The position numbers were made by a program, and so were the translations under genes. A DNA stretch of 43,912 bases from NCBI GenBank assembly GCA_030744875.1, contig JASLPR010000028.1, positions 1 to 43,912 of the forward strand. The letters are read 5' to 3'. Under the pieces are notes generated by a model. That model was given only the letters and a program-made list of their open reading frames with translations, made no database searches and was not told the DNA's origin. This stretch comes from Chloroflexota bacterium. Its GTDB lineage: Bacteria; Chloroflexota; UBA11872; VXNJ01. Shown here piece by piece: positions 17,719 through 23,674 of this stretch. Position 1 is the first letter of the stretch. Every line of letters starts with the position of its first letter.

Positions 17719-18984
17719 CTACGCCGAAACCGGCAACTCGCCGCGGATATAGCCCTCGAACTCGTCGCGGAACCGGTGCAGCGCCCCGACCACCGGCCGG
17801 TAGGCGAACTGCCCGAGACCGCAAAACGACGACGCCATCGACTCGCCGATTGACTCCAGCAGATCCAGGTCGGCCATCGAGCCCTCGCCTTGCAGAATTC
17901 GCTCCAGGATCTGCACCAGGTTCGGAGTGCCCTGGCGGCAGGGAATGCAGAAGCCACAGCTCTCTTCCTCGAAAAAGAGCGCGTCCCGGTAGGCCGATTC
18001 CACAATAGAAACGGTGTCGTCCAGCACGATGCAGCCGCCGGTCCCCATGATCGTTTCGTGCTGAATAATGCTCGGGTCCAGCCGCACGTCCAGCAGGTCC
18101 GGAGTCAGCACCGCCGCCGACGCGCCACCGGGTTTGAAGGCCTTCAAAGTCCGCCCGTCGGCCACGCCGCCGCCGTAGTCAAATATCAACTCCCGCGCCG
18201 TCGTCCCGAGCGGCAGCTCGAACAGCCCGGTCTTTTGCACATTGCCCGACAGACAGTAGACCTTGGTCCCCGCGTTGCCCTTGCCAACTGCCAGCCCTTT
18301 GAACCACTCAGCGCCGTGCTCCAGGATCGGCGCCACGCAGGCGAAGGTCTCGATGTTGTTGATCGCGGTCGGTTTGCTCCAGACCCCGGAGTTCGTCGGG
18401 AACGGCGGCTTGAAGCGGGGATTGCCCCGCTTGCCCTCCAACGAATTGAACAGCGCCGTCTCCTCGCCGCAGATATAGGCCCCGGCCCCGCGCCGCAGGA
18501 TAATGTCCAGCTTGTAGTCGGTGCCGAAGATGCCCTCGCCCAGGATCCCGGCGACGTAGCACTCGTGCAGCGCCTCGCGGACCCGCTCGGCCGCGAATCC
18601 GTATTCGCCGCGAATGTAGATGTAGCCGGTGTGGGCGTCGATGGCGAAGGCGGCGATGATCATCCCCTCGATGAACCCGTGCGGGTCCTTTTCGAGGAGG
18701 AAGCGGTTGCAATACGTACCCGGTTCGCTCTCATCGCCGTTGGCCACCACATAGCGCGGCGTATTCGAATCGGCGCGGACAAACTTCCATTTCATGCCCG
18801 TCGGGAAAAAAGCCCCACCGCGCCCCTTAAGGTCGGCTGCGGTGACCGTCTCGATGACCTCTTCCGGGGTGCTTTCCCGCACCGCCCGCTCCGCCTGGGC
18901 GTAGCCGCCATCTCGCCGGTAGGTATCCAGCAGCCACGAGTTCTCTTTTTGCAGATTCCGATTTACGACCAGAACTTCCGGCAT
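17719..18984 (-). CDS. nuoF: NADH-quinone oxidoreductase subunit F
   Basis: The 421-residue NADH-binding subunit of complex I oxidises NADH at FMN and passes electrons to iron-sulfur clusters. Diagnostic segments include GRGGAFFPTGMKW (FMN/NADH glycine-rich motif), GDESEPGTYCNR, GAGAYICGEETALFNSLEGKRG, and the 4Fe-4S motif SCGFCIPCRQGT near residue 345, with the fourth Cys in SSFCGLGQ. Length matches typical NuoF. It lies two bases downstream of nuoE on the minus strand and converges on mgtE. The usual partner nuoG is not in the window, and the membrane-arm nuo genes lie 17 kb away. A diaphorase role with another enzyme (hydrogenase, formate dehydrogenase) remains possible. Confidence 0.93.
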   Translation of the reverse strand: MPEVLVVNRNLQKENSWLLDTYRRDGGYAQAERAVRESTPEEVIETVTAADLKGRGGAFFPTGMKWKFVRADSNTPRYVVANGDESEPGTYCNRFLLEKDPHGFIEGMIIAAFAIDAHTGYIYIRGEYGFAAERVREALHECYVAGILGEGIFGTDYKLDIILRRGAGAYICGEETALFNSLEGKRGNPRFKPPFPTNSGVWSKPTAINNIETFACVAPILEHGAEWFKGLAVGKGNAGTKVYCLSGNVQKTGLFELPLGTTARELIFDYGGGVADGRTLKAFKPGGASAAVLTPDLLDVRLDPSIIQHETIMGTGGCIVLDDTVSIVESAYRDALFFEEESCGFCIPCRQGTPNLVQILERILQGEGSMADLDLLESIGESMASSFCGLGQFAYRPVVGALHRFRDEFEGYIRGELPVSA

Positions 18985-18986
18985 TC

Positions 18987-19469
18987 CTAGGCCTCATCCC
19001 CCAGCTCGTCGATCAACTTCTCCACCCGCTCCGGGGTCAGGTGACCGTGCGGCGCCAGGTTGTCCAGCATCGCGGGCTGGAGGTCACACTGTCCCAGACA
19101 AGAGACCAATTCCAGCTTGAAGCGGCCATCTGCGGTCGATTGACCGGCGTGAATGCCCAGCTTCTTCTCGATCGCCGCCACCACTCCGCGGACGCCTTTC
19201 ACGTGACAGGAGAGATCGCGGCAGACCCGCAGGATGTGCGTCGCCTGCGGCTCGGCATAGAACATCGTGTAGAAGGTGACCACGCCATAGACGTGGGCCT
19301 CGGGGTATCCCAGTTCCTCGGCGATCAGTTCCACCGCCTCCGGCGGCACGTAGCCAAAGACATCCTGGGCAGCGTGCAGCGCCTCCAGCACCGAGCCGGG
19401 ATCTTCCCTCAACGGCTGCACCCGCGCCCGCAGGTCGTCGACCGCCGCCGGGATCGCCGTTTCGCTCAT
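18987..19469 (-). CDS. nuoE: NADH-quinone oxidoreductase subunit E
   Basis: This 160-residue thioredoxin-fold subunit carries the 2Fe-2S cluster N1a of the NADH-oxidising module. Four ligands are present: CRDLSC in the first pair and CLGQC in the second. The N-terminal helical part with GSVLEALHAAQDVFGYVPPEAV and YGVVTFYTMF is typical of the family. ATG at 19469 is preferred, with GGAG seven bases upstream. nuoF follows after two bases, so the pair is one transcriptional unit, driven by the candidate promoter just upstream. Confidence 0.93.
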   Translation of the reverse strand: MSETAIPAAVDDLRARVQPLREDPGSVLEALHAAQDVFGYVPPEAVELIAEELGYPEAHVYGVVTFYTMFYAEPQATHILRVCRDLSCHVKGVRGVVAAIEKKLGIHAGQSTADGRFKLELVSCLGQCDLQPAMLDNLAPHGHLTPERVEKLIDELGDEA

Positions 19470-19526
19470 CAACAACTCCTGTCGCCGGGGAGCCACTTTC
19501 CGCAGGTTCCCACCACGAAGCGAGCA

Positions 19527-19535
19527 TTTATAGCA
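19527..19535 (-). promoter_or_regulatory. Extended -10 promoter candidate for nuoEF
   Basis: On the minus strand TGCTATAAA (an extended -10, TGnTATAAA) lies about 58 bases before the nuoE start. No good -35 was found at the usual distance, which is tolerated by extended -10 promoters. The stretch is clearly richer in A and T than its surroundings. Confidence 0.5.
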
Positions 19536-19557
19536 CTATTGCCCGCCGGTCGCCGCC

Positions 19558-19920
19558 TCAACTTGCGATCGGGCCGAAGATAAGCCGGTCGCCGGGCTGC
19601 AGATCGAGCCGGTCGATGGTTCCGCCGGGCAGTTCCAGCGTTTGGCGAACGGCCTTTCCGCCGGCCGCGAGGCGCCTGGGCGGCAGCGCTCGCCGGGTCT
19701 CCAGGACCCGTCCTTCCTCATCCACGAACAGGACATCGATCGCCATCCGCATGAAAAACTTGTGCACGCTCCGCACCGGGGCCAGCGCCAGGCCGTCCAC
19801 TGGGCCAAACTCGCGCCGTCCCATCATGCCCCGTAGCCGCGTTCCGAAGGTGTCCGCTACCTTCGCGCGGCGGGTCACAACGTTCCCGTCGGAGCGGCGG
19901 ATCTCCACCAACTCAGCCAA
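19558..19920 (-). CDS. DUF192 family protein
   Basis: A 120-residue protein made of one DUF192 domain: TFGTRLRGMMGRREFGPVDG carries the conserved GLM/GMMGR motif, followed by SVHKFFMRMAIDVLFVDEEG and VRQTLELPGGTIDRLDLQPG. The biochemical role of DUF192 is unknown; in Chloroflexi- and actinobacteria-like genomes it is often found beside Tad pilus genes, as here. Its start overlaps the end of the shortened tadC by eight bases, so the two are translationally coupled. Unlike the pilus genes it shows no damage. Confidence 0.85.
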   Translation of the reverse strand: MAELVEIRRSDGNVVTRRAKVADTFGTRLRGMMGRREFGPVDGLALAPVRSVHKFFMRMAIDVLFVDEEGRVLETRRALPPRRLAAGGKAVRQTLELPGGTIDRLDLQPGDRLIFGPIAS

Positions 19921-20299
19921 CGAGCACCATCGGGAGGATCTGGAGGGCAGCCAGCCCGAGAATCACCACGAATGTGGCCGGCAGGATGAAGAGCACCAGC
20001 GGGAACACCATCTTCACCGGCGCCTGCAGCGCCTTCTTCTGCGCCGCCTGCCGACGCCGGGTCCGCGAGGCCAGCGCCTGGGCCCGGAGCACCCCGCCGA
20101 TGTCGCCGCCCAGTTCGTCGGTCTGCACGATCATCACCACGAAGGTCCGCAGTTCGTCCACGAAGGGTTCGGTGCGGCCGGCTTCTTCGTTCTGCTCGCG
20201 GATGAAACGCATCGCCGACACGGCCACGACCACCCAGACTGCGAAGAGCGCCACAAAAGCGGCGCTCGCTATTCGTCTTGTTCCGCTGTCTCTAAACAT
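19913..20299 (-). pseudogene. tadC: Shortened TadC-like (type II secretion F) gene, N-terminal half lost
   Basis: From about residue 45 the 128-residue product matches the C-terminal half of TadC: ELRTFVVMIVQTDELGG, VLRAQALASRTRRRQAAQKKA, then VKMVFPLVLFILPATFVVILG and a final hydrophobic segment. TadC is normally about 300 residues with two such halves and is an inner-membrane platform protein for Flp pilus assembly. Here only a 36-residue piece with one membrane helix precedes the C-terminal half, so about 170 residues are missing. The start ATG at 20299 has a good GAGGAGGGG ribosome-binding site, so the fragment may still be made. An internal deletion is the simplest reading; a misassembly is the alternative. 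Confidence 0.75.
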
Positions 20300-20330
20300 C
20301 CAGTCCCCTCCTCTACGTCAACAGACGCAG

Positions 20331-20712
20331 TCATGCCCCGTTGGGCAGGGCCTGCAACAGGATTGTCGCCACGACTCCGAGCGCCAGCGCCCGTCGCCGG
20401 GTCATCGCCCAGACCACGTACCCACGCGATGGCCGCGAACCAGGGGCCCAACAGGGCGCCCATCGCTGACTGGAACTTCAGGTCTCCGGCGCCCATAGCC
20501 CCGATCAGGGTGGGCCCCAGCAGGAGTCCGCCGCCAACGAGGATGCCGACCAGGCTGGTGGCGAGTCCGCCGAATCCGCCATTGACAAGGCCAATCGTCA
20601 CGCCCGCTCCCAGGGCCGGCAGGGTCAACCAGTTCAGTATCCTCCGGGACCTGAGATCGGTCGCGACGGCCGCGGCCGCCAGGGTAATCGCTGCTGCGTA
20701 AAGCATGCTCAT
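20331..20712 (-). pseudogene. Frameshifted prepilin peptidase (TadV/CpaA, family A24)
   Basis: The protein opens with TDLRSRRILNWLTLPAL, containing the first catalytic Asp, and has the second active-site motif GAGDLKFQSAMGALLG, so both aspartates of an A24 prepilin peptidase are present. After AIAWV the frame goes wrong near 20417-20422; moving one base recovers a hydrophobic C-terminus (VVWAMTRRRALALGVVATIL) ending at TGA 20331-20333. The total is 127 codons plus one base, consistent with one inserted base. The enzyme would process the Flp pilin. In the uncorrected frame the product ends in an unrelated tail that also runs into tadC. ATG 20712 or 20706 is the probable start. Confidence 0.8.
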
Positions 20713-20742
20713 ACTCACCACTGGTAGGTGAGGGCGGGGATG

Positions 20743-20773
20743 GCAGGGCGCCTCGGCGGCTGAGGCGCCCTGC
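20743..20773. repeat. Perfect 12-bp stem-loop between flp and the prepilin peptidase gene
   Basis: GCAGGGCGCCTC (20743-20754) and GAGGCGCCCTGC (20762-20773) form a perfect 12-base stem with a seven-base loop. No T-run follows on either strand, so it is more likely an mRNA stabiliser or processing hairpin after the highly expressed pilin gene than a strong terminator. Confidence 0.6.
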
Positions 20774-20931
20774 CCGGAGAGGAAGTGGATTATTCGATCT
20801 GTTGTTCGCGACTCCGACCCGGTTGGGCCGTTGCTCCAATTGAAGCGTTCTGTGGTCGCGTCACGGTTTCCCTATGACTTCTGGTCATCTCGGGCCGCCC
20901 GTGTTCGCTTCCTCTCCGGTCCCCCGGTCCC

Positions 20932-21105
20932 TTACCCGCCCAGCGCCGCGATAACGGCCTGGAAAACGACCTGCAGCTGGCCGGTCAGTAGTCCGAGAAC
21001 CGCCACAATGGCAACGCTCACGAGAAACAAGATCAAGCTGTACTCAACCAGGGCCTGGCCCTCGTCCTCACGCTCGATCGATTCGATGGTCTACCAAAAC
21101 ATCAT
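20932..21105 (-). pseudogene. flp: Flp/Tad pilin gene with an amber codon near its start
   Basis: The sequence EDEGQALVEYSLILFLVSVAI followed by a hydrophobic helix and a short Gln/Gly tail is a textbook Flp pilin with the G-x-x-x-x-E-Y cleavage motif. In frame, ATG at 21103-21105 (or 21100-21102) is followed by Phe-Trp and then TAG at 21091-21093, after which the pilin continues to TAA 20932-20934. No ATG, GTG or TTG lies between the amber codon and the mature pilin sequence. AGGAAGGG stands 11 bases before the ATG. As written the pilin cannot be made normally. CAG to TAG is the simplest cause. It is the first gene behind the c-di-GMP riboswitch. Confidence 0.8.
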
Positions 21106-21210
21106 TCTGGTAATGTCCCTTCCTCTGATTCAACATCTTCTTCATCAACCGGTCAGTTTTCGTCTGCCTCCTCGATCCCGGGCCTGACCATCTGTCCCGG
21201 GCTATTCCCA

Positions 21211-21248
21211 GAAGAAACTCGCTCTGACCTTGATAGCCGCGAGCGAGT
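21211..21248 (-). terminator. Intrinsic terminator as riboswitch expression platform
   Basis: On the minus strand ACTCGCTC (21241-21248) pairs with GAGCGAGT (21217-21224) across a 16-base loop and is followed by TTCTTC, so it is a rho-independent terminator directly after the riboswitch aptamer. Aptamer folding could therefore decide whether transcription reaches flp about 110 bases downstream. Whether c-di-GMP turns it on or off cannot be read safely by eye. Confidence 0.7.
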
Positions 21249-21333
21249 GCCTGTGTCCGCGGCTGCCCGGCTGACTCTCCTGAGTTCCGTGGCTTTGCGT
21301 CTCCGCCTTGCGACGGCTTTGCCTTTTTCGGGA
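21249..21333 (-). ncRNA. c-di-GMP-I (GEMM) riboswitch aptamer
   Basis: Read on the minus strand, the RNA contains AAAAAGGCAAA, a CCGUC-GCAA-GGCGG hairpin with a GNRA tetraloop, the highly conserved GACGCAAAGCC, ACGG, and then CAGCCGGGCAGCCG. These are the invariant blocks of class I c-di-GMP riboswitches in the right order and spacing, including the tetraloop that docks into the second helix. It senses c-di-GMP in the leader of the Flp/Tad pilus operon. A TAGATT -10 candidate about 10 bases upstream (near 21336) with TTCAGC 17 bases before it could start the transcript. Exact end points are approximate. Confidence 0.9.
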
Positions 21334-21393
21334 ATCTATTCAGTTGTCTCGCCCGGCTGAAGAGCTTCGACTGGTCCGAGCCGGCAAGTAATA

Positions 21394-21442
21394 AAACCCG
21401 TCCGGTCCGGCCTGCTGCCGTTCCGACGGGTTTGCCCTTTTC
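21394..21442 (-). repeat. Second GEMM-like 5' segment with terminator-like hairpin
   Basis: Just upstream of the riboswitch on the minus strand, AAAAGGGCAAACCCGUCGGAA closely resembles the 5' block of the downstream aptamer (AAAAAGGCAAAGCCGUCGCAA). AAACCCGTC and GACGGGTTT (21394-21402, 21425-21433) form a nine-base stem followed by TTTATTACTT, a terminator shape. A ten-base repeat GCCCGGCTGA occurs at both 21265-21274 and 21351-21360. The conserved GACGCAAAGCC core is missing from this copy. It may be a degraded tandem riboswitch or an independent hairpin. Together with the riboswitch this accounts for most of the 534-base gap before the methyltransferase gene. Confidence 0.45.
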
Positions 21443-21639
21443 AGCTCGCTCTTCAGTTTTGGCGACTGCCCGATTGTTTATCGGACCAGCGTACTATGCG
21501 CCGGGCGGGCCGGGCGGTCTGTTAACCAGCTTACATTTCCCGCGCATCTTTCCACCGCCGCCGTCGGCTGCATCTACCATGAGCATACCGGCTCCGCTGG
21601 AATATCCTTGGCCCGAGATGTTTGACCGCCGGAGGTGCG

Positions 21640-23250
21640 ATGGCCGCGATTCCAGTCGCCGTTCGTCGCGCCGTCGATGCCCCCCGGCAACCCTTCGTGC
21701 CCAGGACCGACGACGGGTCCCTGCACTCCTTCGTAGAGCAAAATCGCCACACCAATCCCCCCGAGCGCGCGCCCGGCGACCTCCGGCTCGAGCCCGGCAG
21801 CCGCACCTCGCGTACCTACCGCCTGCACGGCTACTGGTCCAAGAAGCCGCACGAGGTCGTCTCGGCCTGTATCGCTGCCTACTCACGGCCCGGCGACCTG
21901 GTGCTGGACCCTTTCTGCGGGTCCGGCGGCACGCTATTGATGGCCAACATCGCCGGCCGGGTCGGCATCGGCATCGACCGCTCCCCGGCGGCGGCCTTCA
22001 TCTCCCGGGTATCACTGGCGCTGTCCGACGGGGACGCCATCAGGCGGCTCTTCACCGCACTGCTGGATCGCGTCGGACCCCGGATCGAAAGCCTCTACGC
22101 GACTCGTTGTCACCGCTGCGGTGGCCCCGCCGATACCGGATTTACCGTCATCAGCGACTGCTACCGCTGCCCGGACTGCGGCCACCATTTCCTGGCAGAG
22201 AACGCCATCCGCGACGGTCGCCAGAAGCAGTGCCCGAGCTGCCGGAACCACCTCCCCCGGCCCCGCCCTCGCGAGGGCGAGGAAGTCGTGGAGATGGCCG
22301 GCCGCTGTCGCGGTAGCTGCCGGCCGTCTCGATTCCGGCGACGCCATGACGACCCCGATCCGCCGGCTCGAGCGGCATTTCACGAGTTCGACCTCGCGGG
22401 GCTCGAGCGCGCCGCCGCCACGCCGATCCGCGGCAGGTTCCCGACCGCCACCTTTCCCCCGGGGATGAAAACCGCCGAACTCCTCGGGCGCGGGATCACC
22501 AGCGTCGATCAGCTCTTCACGCCTCGCAACCTGCGCGCCCTCGCCGCCCTTCGGTCCGGCATCGACCGCTACACCGGCGCCGACCACGAGACGCTCCTGT
22601 TCATCCTGACGGCCGGGCTAATGAGCCTGAGCCTCAAGGCGCAGCACCTCGAGGGCGGGGGCGGCTACCTGCCCAGCATGTACTACGTGCCGCCGGTCCG
22701 CAAAGAGCGCAACCCGATCGGGTCGCTGCCACGCATTGTTGGCAATATCGCCCGCGGCGCCAATGCCCTCCACGAAGCCCGTCAGAGTCCCGCCGACGCC
22801 TGGGCCGGCATCGGCGACGCCACCGACCTCAAGGCAATCCCCGACGAATCGATCGATTTTGCGTTCATGGACCCGCCGTACTCGGACAAGATTCAGTTCT
22901 CGGAGTTGAATCTCGTCTGGGAAGCCTGGCTCGGATTCTCCGAGCATTGGGGGGACGACGAACTCGTTCTCAACCGCGCACGCGGCAAATCAGCGGCGGC
23001 CTGGGCGATCAAGATCGAGCGACTGGCTGTCGAGGCCCGCCGGGTGCTAAAACCCGGGGCGCACGCGGTCATGACCTACACCGATTCCCACCGGGGCACC
23101 TACGAGTTGTTGTTGGCAGCCCTTCAGGCGGCCGGGTTTGATCTGGTGGATGGCTCCGCCCGTATCGAAATGTCGCAGAATACATACGTCCAGCGCACCA
23201 GTCGCGGCGCCGAGCAGCGCCATCCCCTGCTCGTCTTGAAACGTCACTAG
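21640..23250 (+). CDS. Orphan alpha-type DNA methyltransferase with inserted zinc ribbon
   Basis: The 536-residue protein has the SAM-binding motif LDPFCGSGGTLLMANIAG near residue 90 and the catalytic motif MDPPYSDKIQF near residue 410, in the order and wide spacing of alpha-class N6-adenine or N4-cytosine methyltransferases. Between them lies a cysteine-rich insertion (CHRCGG, CYRCPDCGHH, CPSC) that should bind zinc and probably contributes to target recognition. No restriction endonuclease gene is near, so it looks like an orphan (regulatory or housekeeping) methylase. The ATG at 21640 follows GGAGG closely; TTG at 21622 is an alternative. A 68-residue unknown protein follows after 27 bases. 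Confidence 0.85.
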   Translation: MAAIPVAVRRAVDAPRQPFVPRTDDGSLHSFVEQNRHTNPPERAPGDLRLEPGSRTSRTYRLHGYWSKKPHEVVSACIAAYSRPGDLVLDPFCGSGGTLLMANIAGRVGIGIDRSPAAAFISRVSLALSDGDAIRRLFTALLDRVGPRIESLYATRCHRCGGPADTGFTVISDCYRCPDCGHHFLAENAIRDGRQKQCPSCRNHLPRPRPREGEEVVEMAGRCRGSCRPSRFRRRHDDPDPPARAAFHEFDLAGLERAAATPIRGRFPTATFPPGMKTAELLGRGITSVDQLFTPRNLRALAALRSGIDRYTGADHETLLFILTAGLMSLSLKAQHLEGGGGYLPSMYYVPPVRKERNPIGSLPRIVGNIARGANALHEARQSPADAWAGIGDATDLKAIPDESIDFAFMDPPYSDKIQFSELNLVWEAWLGFSEHWGDDELVLNRARGKSAAAWAIKIERLAVEARRVLKPGAHAVMTYTDSHRGTYELLLAALQAAGFDLVDGSARIEMSQNTYVQRTSRGAEQRHPLLVLKRH

Positions 23251-23277
23251 TCGAGAAGTCGAGGGAGCACCCCAGCC

Positions 23278-23484
23278 ATGAACAAGATTTCCCGCCGCGA
23301 GCGCAGCGAACTCGCCAGCCTGCTGCGCCGTTGGAAGACCACGTCCGAGGCGGTCCGCGAGTTGCTGGCCGGGCAGGCCTACGGCGAGGGTGGATTCGAC
23401 CACGCCCGGCTGCGAACCGCTTGGGACGCTCGCGGCGAGGCCGAAGAGGCCGTCATCACCTTCTGGTCCCGACCCCGCGAATAG
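23278..23484 (+). CDS. Small hypothetical protein after the methyltransferase
   Basis: The 68-residue, highly charged protein (KISRRERSELASLLRRWKTT and a C-terminal WSRPRE) is not recognised. It appears mostly helical, with no signal peptide or membrane segment. ATG 23278 is preceded by GAGGGAG at a good distance, and it lies 27 bases after the methyltransferase gene, so co-translation is likely. Codon third positions are GC-rich like its neighbours. A function linked to the methylase is possible but unproven. Confidence 0.6.
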   Translation: MNKISRRERSELASLLRRWKTTSEAVRELLAGQAYGEGGFDHARLRTAWDARGEAEEAVITFWSRPRE

Positions 23485-23571
23485 CCACAACATCTGGTGC
23501 TATCCGCACATCGTCGTCCACACGTATCCAACCAGTTGTGCACGATGTGCCTTCAACAGAACTGGTAGGGC

Positions 23572-23577
23572 TATAAT
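23572..23577 (+). promoter_or_regulatory. Consensus -10 box upstream of the secreted propeller gene
   Basis: TATAAT matches the sigma-70 consensus exactly, in an otherwise GC-rich gap, about 98 bases before the start codon of the propeller gene. The -35 region is weak. The preceding stretch (about 23490-23560) contains several TGTG/CACA-type half sites that could bind a regulator. Confidence 0.5.
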
Positions 23578-23674
23578 CGACTCGATCTGGCTAGGCCCCG
23601 ATAAGCTGGGCGCTCACTCAAATGCACCACCCGTCGCGCCACTTCCCCAGCGACGGGTGATGGAGGCTAAGAAG

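Noticed and set aside
20743-20773. Classical intrinsic terminator between flp and the prepilin peptidase gene
   Set aside because: The stem is perfect but lacks a T-run on either strand, so it is reported only as a stem-loop.
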